A stretch of DNA of 33,006 bases from a virus: positions 1 through 33,006 of the IMG/VR virus record IMGVR_UViG_3300033153_001775, one strand, 5' to 3'. Below, one piece after another: positions 1 to 6,842 of this stretch. Every line of letters begins with the position of its first letter. The stretch's first letter is position 1. The notes below the pieces were generated by a model. The model saw only the letters and a program-made list of their open reading frames with translations, made no database searches and had not been told where the DNA came from. Both the position numbers and the translations under genes were made by a program.

Positions 1-66
1 CCTAAAGTAGAAAAATACTTATATTTACAACTATCTCAAATAGTAAAAGAAAAAACAGGAGAAACT

Positions 67-567
67 ATGGCAACACGAAAAGATTCTTTTGCTTCTTATC
101 AAAGAGCAACAGCAAAAACACACGCACAAAAACGAAGAGCTGAAAGACTTGAAGCACAGCAAATACATCAACGAAAATTAATGTCCTCTGTAAGTGCTTT
201 AGATATATCTTCACCAACCTCAGAAACTTTATCTTATGAAGGTTTAATAGAAGCCCAAAGAACATTAAATGAACAAAGAACAGCTAGAACTAGAAATCCT
301 CCACCTTCGCCTTGGTCAGACCCATTTCCATCATTGCATACAACAACAACAGATACAACAATAGAACCAGAACCAGAAAAAGTAGAAGAAGATACAACAA
401 CTAGTTTTCAAATTACTTTACAAGAAAAAGAATTTATTATCTTAAAAACTATCGCTGGTCATGCTGAAATTTCTCCAGGAGAACTATTAGCTAAAATAAT
501 TATGGATACTCTTAATCCTCACAAAGGTATTGATAAGAAAAAAGAAAAGGAATCTTCTGATGCTTGA
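67..567 (+). CDS. Hypothetical protein (may extend off the left edge)
   Basis: The 166-residue product from ATG 67 has a basic N-terminus (RKDSFASYQRATAKTHAQKR), a low-complexity Thr/Glu/Pro-rich middle (about residues 80-115) and a folded-looking helical C-terminus (EFIILKTIAGHAEISPGELL), ending in a Lys-rich tail. I do not recognise the family. ATG 67 has an excellent ribosome site (ACAGGAG five bases upstream). However, the same frame is open to base 1 and codes plausible residues (PKVEKYLYLQLSQIVKEK), so this could be the 3' part of a longer gene with ATG 67 internal. The stop overlaps the start of a 27-codon ORF. As the first gene of an early/middle replication operon it is likely a phage accessory or DNA-binding protein, but no function can be assigned. 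Confidence 0.7.
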   Translation: MATRKDSFASYQRATAKTHAQKRRAERLEAQQIHQRKLMSSVSALDISSPTSETLSYEGLIEAQRTLNEQRTARTRNPPPSPWSDPFPSLHTTTTDTTIEPEPEKVEEDTTTSFQITLQEKEFIILKTIAGHAEISPGELLAKIIMDTLNPHKGIDKKKEKESSDA

Positions 568-643
568 TATGCTAACAAAATATCTAACTGAAAAAAATAT
601 GTTCAATAAAGAACTTCCTGAATTTATGGATGATATGACATGA
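560..643 (+). CDS. Small ORF, 27 aa, between two operon genes
   Basis: ATG 560 lies inside the end of the preceding gene, nine bases after an AAGGA ribosome site at 547-551. The frame encodes MLDMLTKYLTEKNMFNKELP and seven more residues up to TGA 641-643, one base before the next start at 645. The product is a short acidic/amphipathic helix with no known family. The overlap with one neighbour and near contact with the next fit a translationally coupled leader for the helicase-primase, whose own start has a poor ribosome site. It could also be only a coupling ORF with no functional peptide. Confidence 0.45.
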   Translation: MLDMLTKYLTEKNMFNKELPEFMDDMT

Positions 644-644
644 G

Positions 645-2717
645 ATGACTTTATTTGCTTCTCAATTTAGTAGACATATTGAACTTACAGATAAAACACT
701 TATACCTGTAAATGCTATTACTTTTGTATTAGCTTCTAGTGGGTTCAATAAAGATAGGTCTGCAAATGGTATGAGAAAATGTTTCTCTGAAGGTTATACA
801 CTTATAAATGAAAAGAGAAAAAATCTAGCTATTCAAAAAGCTATTCAATTAGCTACATTAGATGGTAAATGTAATAACCCTAATGATATAACATGTTGGA
901 AACAATTCTATGAAGACCCTACACCTTTATTCATAGCTACATCTACTGAAGAAGGGCTTATATCTCATATAAATGAACTAGAAGAGGATGAATTAGGTGC
1001 TGCAAGTATTTATGTAGGAGAACTTGGTTCAGAGCTTCAGAGCAATCCTAACATCATTAACAACATACGATTATATAGTGAGTTATATGACTTAGGATTT
1101 AAAGAGGTTAAAAAGATTAAGTCTAAAGAATTCCAAGCTAAATCTATTAACTGTATAGCAGCTAATGGTTTATTCATAGGTAGTCATGATAATATTCTAT
1201 ATGATGATACAGTTAAAAATAAATTTAAATTAGAATTTACAACTAAACTAGCTAGAAGAAGTTTCTTCACATTTACGCCTGATATACCAGAACCATTAAC
1301 ATTTGATTCAATGGATAAACTATTAGCTCATGATTTATCTGAAGAATCTTTAGCCTTTAATAGTAGAAACAAAGTTAATGAACTAGCTAAAGATGTTGCT
1401 ACCCATAACTTAGGTATAGTACTACGTACACCTATAAAAGAAACTCCAGAAGTTACTCAATTATTTCTAGCATATAAAAGATATAATGAAATTCTTGCTA
1501 ATAATTTAAATCCTTTATACCCTATAACTAAACTTGTAAGAAAACATGCTCAATGGAGAGCATTAAAACTTGCTGGAGCTTTTGCTATTATGGCTAAACA
1601 TAATGAAATACAGCCAGAAGATTTTGGACATGCTATTACCTACATAGAACTTATATCTAATGATATGATTAGATTTGAAGAAGAATTTCGTAAAGAAGCT
1701 TATGAACAATTTATTGATTATATGAACTTTATTTCTATAGATAATAAATCTTCAGTATCTATACATACTCTCCGTAAAATGGGATATATACCTACATCTG
1801 GAGCTTCTGACAGCAGAATAAAAGAACTTGTCAGATTAGCCTCCAGTTTAAACAATGAAGGTATATATACTATAGCTGATAATGGTATAGATTTTGAAAG
1901 ACAAATCAAAACAGATGTAGTTGGAATGTCCTTTAAACATGTAACAGGAACTAAAGAAGAGAGAGCTCCTAAAATTGTTGATGGATATAAATACATTGAT
2001 GTTACTTTTGAACAAATAGCAGGTTTATTGGAACAAGATGCTGCCTATAATGGCTTTGAATTCAAAAAAGGTATCAGAGGTAAGGATAACATCTTAGGAG
2101 GTTCTAAAGTAGTTATACTAGATGTAGATAATAGTAAAATATCTGATGAAGATACACACTATATCTTACAAGATATTAATCATCATATTGTAAGAACTTC
2201 TGATAAAGATAATCCATTTAAATTTAGAGTCATCATAGAATTAGATTCTGTAGTGGATATAAAAGATATTCTATGGAAAGGATTTATAGAATCTATAGCA
2301 GAGTATTTATCTCTTTCTGTAGACTTATTACCCAAATCTCAAATCTATTTCTGTTGGTCAGATAGGAAAGTATTATCTGTTATAGATAAAGTACCTCTAG
2401 AAACTAGAGACCATATACTAGCTGCCCATGATAAAAGTTTAGTAAACAAAGTAGATGTTAAATCTTTCTCCACTAAAAAGAAAAAAGAAATGTTAGAGAA
2501 TCCTATGGATACATTCTTTTATCTATATGACTGTCCTGATGGTAAAGGAAGTGTAACTATGATAAGAGCCGCATATCATTTAAGAGATATAGGAGCTACA
2601 GTAGAAGAAGCTTCAGCTGTTTTATCAGAAGCTAACAATTATTGGGTAGTACCTCTTCCAGAAAAAAGATTTATAGGAACAGTGTTAAATCAACTTCCTG
2701 TAATATGGAATAAATAA
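645..2717 (+). CDS. Helicase-primase-like replication protein: DUF3987-type ATPase half plus AEP primase half
   Basis: The product is 690 residues. The N-terminal 350 residues resemble phage DUF3987-type primase-helicase ATPases in layout: a hydrophobic strand then SSGFNKD at 31-37 where the P-loop should be (Lys36), a Walker-B-like strand SIYVGELGSEL at 121-131, and a helical end around 300-345 (LAGAFAIMAKHNEIQPEDFG). The P-loop lacks the normal GxGK[ST], and Walker B has Gly-Glu instead of Asp-Glu. The C-terminal half looks like an archaeo-eukaryotic primase: VVILDVDNSK with putative metal ligands D493/D495, then HHIVRTSDKDNPFKFRVI at 513-530, then a PriCT-like tail at about 635-690. It should prime replication; whether it hydrolyses ATP is doubtful. 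The start at 645 has no strong ribosome site and probably depends on coupling to the 27-codon ORF. The N4 replication block also contains a DUF3987-type protein and a primase (recalled, not checked). Confidence 0.68.
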   Translation: MTLFASQFSRHIELTDKTLIPVNAITFVLASSGFNKDRSANGMRKCFSEGYTLINEKRKNLAIQKAIQLATLDGKCNNPNDITCWKQFYEDPTPLFIATSTEEGLISHINELEEDELGAASIYVGELGSELQSNPNIINNIRLYSELYDLGFKEVKKIKSKEFQAKSINCIAANGLFIGSHDNILYDDTVKNKFKLEFTTKLARRSFFTFTPDIPEPLTFDSMDKLLAHDLSEESLAFNSRNKVNELAKDVATHNLGIVLRTPIKETPEVTQLFLAYKRYNEILANNLNPLYPITKLVRKHAQWRALKLAGAFAIMAKHNEIQPEDFGHAITYIELISNDMIRFEEEFRKEAYEQFIDYMNFISIDNKSSVSIHTLRKMGYIPTSGASDSRIKELVRLASSLNNEGIYTIADNGIDFERQIKTDVVGMSFKHVTGTKEERAPKIVDGYKYIDVTFEQIAGLLEQDAAYNGFEFKKGIRGKDNILGGSKVVILDVDNSKISDEDTHYILQDINHHIVRTSDKDNPFKFRVIIELDSVVDIKDILWKGFIESIAEYLSLSVDLLPKSQIYFCWSDRKVLSVIDKVPLETRDHILAAHDKSLVNKVDVKSFSTKKKKEMLENPMDTFFYLYDCPDGKGSVTMIRAAYHLRDIGATVEEASAVLSEANNYWVVPLPEKRFIGTVLNQLPVIWNK

Positions 2718-2725
2718 GGAATTAC

Positions 2726-3043
2726 ATGGGATACAGAAGTGATGTATATATAAAAATAAAAAAAATAGATAAAAAAAAGTTTATCGAATTACTTAAAGAA
2801 AAAGATTTACTCGATGCTTTTGAAGAAAAAGAATGGAATACAGAAACTCCTGATGAATATGTTAGATTTAGAGGAAACCATTTAAAATGGTATTCTAGAT
2901 ATGATGATGTTAAAAAAATTAATTCTTTTATTAATGCTTCTGGAGATAGAGGACTTATAGCCATAGGAGAAGATGATGCTACAATATATCAAGGTAATCC
3001 TTCAAATATAGATATGTTTAGTATTGTGGAGGTAGAATGGTAA
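2726..3043 (+). CDS. Conserved phage-type hypothetical protein, MGYRSDV family
   Basis: The 105-residue protein begins MGYRSDVYIKI, a start seen in a widespread but uncharacterised group of small phage and bacterial proteins. It continues with a Lys-rich amphipathic helix, a central WNTETPDEYVRFRGNHLKWY stretch rich in aromatic and charged residues, and an acidic C-terminus. It has no signal peptide, membrane segment or nucleotide-binding motif. It starts 8 bases after the primase stop, behind a weak AAGGA site, and overlaps the helicase start by 7 bases, so it is translated as part of the replication operon. Its function is unknown; alpha/beta ferredoxin-like folding is only a guess from the strand-helix pattern. 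Confidence 0.75.
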   Translation: MGYRSDVYIKIKKIDKKKFIELLKEKDLLDAFEEKEWNTETPDEYVRFRGNHLKWYSRYDDVKKINSFINASGDRGLIAIGEDDATIYQGNPSNIDMFSIVEVEW

Positions 3044-4314
3044 TACCTAAATTAACACTTCATCAAAATAATATTATACATAATCTACTTAATTGCTCTG
3101 ATAAAATAGTCCTCCTAACAGGTGGACCAGGAACAGGTAAATCTTTTACTATTTCCCAATTTATACAAACAATACAACATCAAGGGAATTTTGTAGGTAT
3201 CACAGCTACAAGCCATAAAGCAGCAGCTAATCTTACAGACATGATTGGAATACAAGCAACAACTATACATAAGTTCTTAGGTATGAGATTAGTTGATACT
3301 TATGGAACAGCACCTTATTTAACAGCAGTTAAAAATGCTAAAGTAGAAGCAGTAGATTACCTTATTATAGATGAAGTATCTATGCTCACTAAACCCCTCA
3401 TAGAACGCTTAGATGAGTATATTAAAGCTTTTAACCCTACTAAGGTTATATTAGTTGGAGATGCTATTCAACTAAGATTACCAGGGTCTATAGATATATC
3501 CTCATTTCCTATGTTTGAGTTAACTGAACAAATGAGACAGTTGAACACACCCAATGTTTCTACTACACTACAAACTATTAGAGAAAGTATTCAAAATAAA
3601 ACTGTCTTACCTAAACTAACAAATCAAGGTAAAGACTTAATTATCTATACTAACCATAATGATTTTTTAAAAGCCTATAAACATAGTGATTTTAATGATA
3701 GAGTATTTATTACTTACCAAAATAGAACAGTTAAATCTTATAATGATAATGTAAAACTATACATCTATGAAGATGAAGAAAAATATAGTAAAGGGGATAT
3801 TATATATCCTACTTCACCTATCATAGAAAAAGTAAGACATGATAAAGGTTTCTCTAATATAACCACTATTACTAATAGAGAACTTTGTACTATTTTAAAA
3901 GTACAAAAAAATCTAACAAAAGATGGTGATATATTTAGTTATAAATTAACTACAGACAAAGGTATTATAAAAGTACCTAAAGTTAAAACACAATTCTTTG
4001 AAGGCTTAGAAGTCTTAGCTCAAAGAAAAGACTGGGTTACTTTTTATGGATTGAAAAATACTCACTCTGCTGTACATCATACTTTCGCAGGAACTAGTCA
4101 TAGTCTCCAAGGAACATCTTTTGATGAAGTATTCATAGATTATACTGATATAGCTAAAATAGCTGATTATGGGTCAATAGATGACCTTAAAAGAGCATTG
4201 TATGTAGCTATCAGTAGATGTAAACATAAATGCCATATCTTTGTAGGAGATACTCGTAACTATAAAGCATTAGGTAAATATACACCAAGGAAAAACAATG
4301 AAAGCATGGATTAA
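3037..4314 (+). CDS. SF1 DNA helicase, Dda/RecD-like
   Basis: This 425-residue ATP-dependent DNA helicase acts in replication or recombination. Motif I/Walker A is GGPGTGKS at 29-36, motif Ia is ITATSHKAA near 55-63, motif II is LIIDEVSML with D112/E113, motif III is GDAIQL at 141-146, motif V is TSHSLQGTSFDEVF and motif VI is LYVAISRCKH, both near the C-terminus. Size and motif order match phage T4 Dda and the RecD-like AAA_30/UvrD_C_2 architecture, which is normally 5'-3'. It overlaps the previous gene by 7 bases and the next by 17, and its ribosome site GGAGG lies inside the upstream gene. N4-like phages carry a comparable helicase in their replication block. Confidence 0.92.
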   Translation: MVIPKLTLHQNNIIHNLLNCSDKIVLLTGGPGTGKSFTISQFIQTIQHQGNFVGITATSHKAAANLTDMIGIQATTIHKFLGMRLVDTYGTAPYLTAVKNAKVEAVDYLIIDEVSMLTKPLIERLDEYIKAFNPTKVILVGDAIQLRLPGSIDISSFPMFELTEQMRQLNTPNVSTTLQTIRESIQNKTVLPKLTNQGKDLIIYTNHNDFLKAYKHSDFNDRVFITYQNRTVKSYNDNVKLYIYEDEEKYSKGDIIYPTSPIIEKVRHDKGFSNITTITNRELCTILKVQKNLTKDGDIFSYKLTTDKGIIKVPKVKTQFFEGLEVLAQRKDWVTFYGLKNTHSAVHHTFAGTSHSLQGTSFDEVFIDYTDIAKIADYGSIDDLKRALYVAISRCKHKCHIFVGDTRNYKALGKYTPRKNNESMD

Positions 4315-4537
4315 CATATTTAGAAATGATTTAAAAAATGATGTAGTATTTGATACTTATTGTAATAGAGAAGATGCTACAGTATCAGCAGATGGAGAAA
4401 TGGTTACATTCTTTATTGTACCTTGTAAACAAGATGAAACTAAAGATGCTATAGATAGACCTGAAAGACATAGTATCAGTGGACATATGAATGACCCTTC
4501 TCCTACACAAGAACAAGCTTTTAAAAAGGATAACTAA
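4298..4537 (+). CDS. Hypothetical protein, 79 aa
   Basis: The small acidic protein begins MKAWINIFRND and is rich in Asp and Glu, with a probably disordered C-terminus (about residues 45-79, DETKDAIDRPERHSISG onward). ATG 4298 follows a good AAGGA site at 4288-4292 within the helicase gene. Its stop TAA overlaps the next ATG by one base (TAATG), a re-initiation arrangement used again at 4674. No family is recognised. Tight packing between helicase and zinc-ribbon genes supports its being a real gene. Confidence 0.65.
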   Translation: MKAWINIFRNDLKNDVVFDTYCNREDATVSADGEMVTFFIVPCKQDETKDAIDRPERHSISGHMNDPSPTQEQAFKKDN

Positions 4538-4674
4538 TGGAAAAATGTACAAGATGTGGCACTACTTCAATGGTAGAATATAGAAGAAATCCTTATCAAT
4601 GGGATATGTACGAAGAAACTGTAATGGAATGGTTATGCCCTGACTGTTACCAAGATATAGCAGGAGATATTTAA
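4537..4674 (+). CDS. Small zinc-ribbon protein, 45 aa
   Basis: The product starts MEKCTRCGTTSM and ends EWLCPDCYQDIAGDI. Two CxxC pairs (Cys4/Cys7 and Cys36/Cys39) about 30 residues apart are a classic zinc-ribbon layout, and little else would fit in 45 residues. Such phage mini-ribbons commonly bind nucleic acid or a polymerase, but no partner can be named here. The gene overlaps its neighbours by one base at each end (TAATG at both junctions), so it is translationally coupled within the operon. Confidence 0.72.
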   Translation: MEKCTRCGTTSMVEYRRNPYQWDMYEETVMEWLCPDCYQDIAGDI

Positions 4675-4967
4675 TGCTAGACAAAATAAGACAAACAAGC
4701 TGTAAATATATAACAGCAGACCTATTAGATAAAGGTATGTCAAAAGAAGGTATGCAACCTTTTATAGAGACATGTGATGATGCTATAGATGAAGCTTGTA
4801 ATGATATATTAGATGCTGATAAAGAACATTACATAGCTGATAATATAACCTTTAAAAATTCACATTTAGTGGCTTATTATTTATTTCATAAAGATGCTGA
4901 AGCAGCAAAAGCAATGCACGAAGAATTAACATTTAATTTAAGGAGACCTGATGGCAAAGATAGCTAA
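4674..4967 (+). CDS. Hypothetical helical protein, 97 aa
   Basis: The product starts MLDKIRQTSCKYITADLL and is predominantly helical and acidic, with CDDAIDEACNDILDADKEH in the middle and an Arg-rich end (NLRRPDGK). No motif of a known family is visible. It is coupled to the zinc-ribbon gene by TAATG and overlaps the following nuclease gene by 17 bases; the AAGGAG ribosome site of that nuclease lies inside this gene's 3' end. It may work with the nuclease, but this rests on position alone. Confidence 0.65.
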   Translation: MLDKIRQTSCKYITADLLDKGMSKEGMQPFIETCDDAIDEACNDILDADKEHYIADNITFKNSHLVAYYLFHKDAEAAKAMHEELTFNLRRPDGKDS

Positions 4968-5721
4968 TTATGTAAAAGTAGGTATAAAAGGAAAGTTTAA
5001 CATTAGTCCTTCCTCTATAGCATTATTTCAAGATAATGCAAAAGTATTTTATGATAGGAATATCTTAGGTACTGATAAATTTACAGGGAATACAAACACT
5101 GTATTAGGCTCTGTAGTGCATGCTGCTATAGAACAACATAATGAAGGTGGTACTCTAGGATATGATGATATAGCTTTATACTTAGAACAATACCTTTTTA
5201 ATGGTGAAGTTAATATGATAGATGTAAGTCAATCATGGGAAGAAATGTTTGAAGCCTATAAAGCTTATGGAGCACCTATACCAGATAAACAGGAATACCA
5301 AGTACTTACAGAACTGGATGATAACCTAACATTAGGTGGGTCTGTAGATGCTAAACTAGATACTACTATTATAGATTATAAAACCTGCTCTACTATCACT
5401 AAAAATATGAGTATAGATACCTATAAAACACAACTAATGTCCTATGCTTATTGTGAAGTTAAAGCTGGAAATCTAATAGATACTTTACAAATATATTTTA
5501 TTCAGAGACCAAATAAAGGACATCCTTCAGAAAAAACAGGTAAGATTATAGGTATCAAACCTGCTAAAGTTCTATTAGTAGAACATAAAATTACTAAAGA
5601 AGATTGGAAAGAATTTGAAGAGATACTTACTATTATGAGAAAAACTCTTTATATCCATAAAATACGTCCTGATTTAGCTGATGTATTGTTCAGACATAAT
5701 CCTTATACCTTTAGACAATAA
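4951..5721 (+). CDS. PD-(D/E)XK nuclease (RecB/Cas4-like fold)
   Basis: The 256-residue protein has the ordered signature of the PDDEXK_1/RecB-like nuclease family: an N-terminal SPSSIALFQ motif, LGSVVHAAIE with His57, GGSVDAKLD with D133, IDYKTCST with D142 and K144, and KTQLMSYAYCE with Q161 and Y165. These are the expected metal-binding and catalytic positions. No Cys cluster for an iron-sulfur centre is seen, unlike Cas4. The role is probably exonucleolytic processing of host or phage DNA, or recombination, alongside the helicase and the Sak4/SSB pair. N4 carries a nuclease-fold protein in its replication block. AAGGAG sits 6 bases before ATG 4951. Confidence 0.88.
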   Translation: MAKIANYVKVGIKGKFNISPSSIALFQDNAKVFYDRNILGTDKFTGNTNTVLGSVVHAAIEQHNEGGTLGYDDIALYLEQYLFNGEVNMIDVSQSWEEMFEAYKAYGAPIPDKQEYQVLTELDDNLTLGGSVDAKLDTTIIDYKTCSTITKNMSIDTYKTQLMSYAYCEVKAGNLIDTLQIYFIQRPNKGHPSEKTGKIIGIKPAKVLLVEHKITKEDWKEFEEILTIMRKTLYIHKIRPDLADVLFRHNPYTFRQ

Positions 5722-5726
5722 ACACC

Positions 5727-5915
5727 ATGACTTATGATATATATGATGTAGAGTTATGGGATATGTATAACGAACAGATAGAAGAAAAAATAACATATGA
5801 AGAAGCTTATTACGAATATCTTATCATAGATACTAAAGAAAAACAGAGTCCTGCATCTCGATTTGTAGGTTGGAAAAAGTATGGTATACCATATGACTGC
5901 ATCCGTAAAAAGTAA
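5727..5915 (+). CDS. Hypothetical protein, 62 aa
   Basis: The small protein begins MTYDIYDVELWDMYNEQ, has a very Tyr/Glu-rich middle (ITYEEAYYEYLI) and a basic aromatic end (FVGWKKYGIPYDCIRKK). No family is recognised. It starts 5 bases after the nuclease stop with a poor ribosome site, so expression would rely on coupling. Its stop codon marks the edge of the structured non-coding stretch, and its last codons (CCGTAAAAAGTAA) resemble the start of the hairpin units there. Codon use looks like its neighbours'. Confidence 0.55.
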   Translation: MTYDIYDVELWDMYNEQIEEKITYEEAYYEYLIIDTKEKQSPASRFVGWKKYGIPYDCIRKK

Positions 5916-5947
5916 TCAGCGTAGAGTGAACTAACGTAACAGTTCTC

Positions 5948-5992
5948 ACCGTAAAAATAAACTGAGCATACGGTATATAAATTACTGAGTAA
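5948..5992 (+). repeat. Hairpin-tail unit 1
   Basis: Stem ACCGTA (5948-5953) pairs with TACGGT (5969-5974) across a 15-nt loop. It is followed by the conserved tail CGGTATATAAA-N6-AGTAA (5971-5992), whose first four bases form the 3' arm. Confidence 0.65.
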
Positions 5993-6041
5993 CCGTAAAC
6001 ATGTCAACTAAGAAGATGACGGTATATAAATAGACTAGTAA
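5992..6041 (+). repeat. Hairpin-tail unit 2
   Basis: Stem ACCGT (5992-5996) pairs with ACGGT (6019-6023) across a 22-nt loop that can form an alternative GTCA/TGAC pairing. The tail CGGTATATAAA-N6-AGTAA runs 6020-6041. This unit abuts unit 1, sharing base 5992. Confidence 0.65.
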
Positions 6042-6105
6042 GTTGAAGTAGGAGGTCATAGCCTATATAAAAAACCTTGAACGTGCCACTACGACCTACT
6101 GGCAA

Positions 6106-6161
6106 ACCGAGAATGGACTTTGCAGAACCATCAACAGCTCGGTATATAAAAATAAGAGTAA
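6106..6161 (+). repeat. Hairpin-tail unit 3
   Basis: Stem ACCGAG (6106-6111) pairs with CTCGGT (6138-6143), with an inner ATGG/CCAT stem (6113-6116 with 6128-6131). The tail CGGTATATAAA-N6-AGTAA runs 6140-6161. The last two stem pairs differ from unit 1 on both sides (TA/TA versus AG/CT), which preserves pairing. Confidence 0.65.
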
Positions 6162-6220
6162 GGGCATTCTGTATAGATGAAGTGGGAATCGGGTACTATT
6201 CAAAAACCTAGCCCATCTAA

Positions 6221-6296
6221 TGAGGTATCGCCAAGTTGGTAAGGCATCACGTTTTGGGCGTGATATTCATAGGTTCGAGTCCTCCTACCCTAGCCA
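6221..6296 (+). tRNA. tRNA-Gln (anticodon TTG), CCA encoded
   Basis: The anticodon arm is TCACG-TTTTGGG-CGTGA, giving anticodon TTG, which reads the CAA codon favoured by this AT-rich genome. The D-arm GCCAAGTTGGTAAGGC is typical of bacterial tRNA-Gln, and the sequence ends G-CCA (6293-6296). Acceptor TGAGGTA/TACCCTA has an A-C mismatch at the third pair, and the T-stem ATAGG/CCTCC has two mismatches. The molecule is therefore either slightly degenerate, post-transcriptionally adjusted, or functional despite weak arms. Confidence 0.85.
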
Positions 6297-6303
6297 AATA
6301 TAA

Positions 6304-6380
6304 TGACGTATGTAACCGAGTGGTTAAGGTACTTTCCTCATAAGAAAGAGAAATCGGGGGTTCGAATCCCTCTGCGTCAA
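6304..6380 (+). tRNA. tRNA with CAT anticodon (Met or lysidine-type Ile2)
   Basis: Acceptor TGACGTA/TGCGTCA pairs fully with one G-U. The anticodon arm is CTTTC-CTCATAA-GAAAG (anticodon CAT) and the T-arm GGGGG-TTCGAAT-CCCTC is intact. The 3' CCA is not encoded: the discriminator A6380 is followed by GTACC. CAT can mean elongator Met, or Ile2 when modified to lysidine by the host; the phage uses ATA codons very heavily, so Ile2 would make sense, but the sequence does not decide. The last 12 bases are duplicated at 6818-6829, beyond the endonuclease gene. Confidence 0.88.
6369..6380 (+). repeat. 12-bp direct repeat, left copy (tRNA 3' end)
   Basis: CCTCTGCGTCAA is the 3' end of the CAT tRNA, including its 3' acceptor strand. 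It is identical to 6818-6829 and brackets the endonuclease gene. Confidence 0.8.
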
Positions 6381-6439
6381 GTACCAAAACAATACAATTC
6401 TCAGGTTATAAATGTTATAATTCAACCATAAGGATACTT

Positions 6440-6814
6440 ATGAAAAAATGTATAACATGTACTGAAATAAAAGCTTTTATTGACTTTCCAAGAGGAAGAA
6501 ATGAATGCAAAAATTGTAGAAATAAATATCATAAAAAACAAAGAGCCAATAATCCAAGAAAATATTTTGGTCATTATGTTAAAACACGATATGGAATAAC
6601 TCATAATGAATATGACAAATGTATGTCAACATCAACTAAATGTGAAATATGTAATCAAACAGAAAAACTTGTTTATGACCATAATCACACTAATGGTAAT
6701 TTTAGAGGTGTTTTATGTAGTAACTGTAATAATGGTCTTGGAAAATTTAAAGATAATATAGTTAATTTAAAAAATGCTATTTTATATTTAGAAAACAAAG
6801 GTAGTTATGGATAA
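6440..6814 (+). CDS. Endonuclease VII/HNH-family nuclease, probable homing endonuclease
   Basis: The 124-residue protein has an N-terminal zinc site (Cys4/Cys7 and Cys23/Cys26, the latter as CKNCRNKYH). It then carries the Endonuclease_7 signature: CEICN (Cys68/Cys71), YDHNHTNGNFRGVLC with D80, H81 and H83, and CSNCNNGLG (Cys93/Cys96). ATG 6440 follows AAGGATACTT. Members of this family are either resolvases like T4 gp49 or small free-standing homing endonucleases of phages. The position next to a tRNA, and the 12-bp copy of that tRNA's 3' end just after the stop codon, favour a mobile gene. It interrupts an otherwise tightly packed operon, which also suggests insertion. Confidence 0.87.
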   Translation: MKKCITCTEIKAFIDFPRGRNECKNCRNKYHKKQRANNPRKYFGHYVKTRYGITHNEYDKCMSTSTKCEICNQTEKLVYDHNHTNGNFRGVLCSNCNNGLGKFKDNIVNLKNAILYLENKGSYG

Positions 6815-6817
6815 TAT

Positions 6818-6829
6818 CCTCTGCGTCAA
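6818..6829 (+). repeat. 12-bp direct repeat, right copy
   Basis: CCTCTGCGTCAA, an exact copy of 6369-6380, starts 3 bases after the endonuclease stop. It is the likely right boundary of an inserted segment of about 0.45 kb. Confidence 0.75.
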
Positions 6830-6842
6830 CTATATCTTTTCT

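Larger units (their letters stand above)
5916..6220 (+). ncRNA. Structured non-coding stretch with six stem-loops upstream of the tRNAs
   Basis: No ORF here has coding character, and the base composition is visibly less A-rich and more structured than the flanks. Reading left to right there is a 7-bp stem with a 2-nt bulge (5924-5932 with 5941-5947), then two tandem hairpin-plus-tail units (5948-5992 and 5992-6041). Next come an 8-bp stem with a 3-nt bulge (6047-6057 with 6093-6100), a third unit (6106-6161), and an 8-bp stem with a 4-nt bulge (6174-6185 with 6212-6219) ending one base before tRNA-Gln. Both bulged stems enclose AAAAACCT preceded by a complementary GGT. All pairings were found by eye. 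It may be one or more small RNAs, tandem phage promoters for the tRNA segment, or both. Confidence 0.55.

Noticed and set aside
67-567. Small terminase subunit
   Set aside because: No helix-turn-helix or terminase signature and wrong context; left as hypothetical.
6061-6071. Fourth copy of the TATATAAA element (GCCTATATAAA)
   Set aside because: No ACCG/CGGT stem and no AGTAA at the fixed offset, so it is not counted as a unit.
6047-6100. Additional degenerate tRNA
   Set aside because: It has a bulged acceptor-like stem but no T-loop, D-arm or anticodon arm.
6381-6817. Self-splicing intron in the CAT tRNA
   Set aside because: The tRNA is already complete before the segment; only its last 12 bases are repeated, so an insertion beside the gene explains the data better than an intron.
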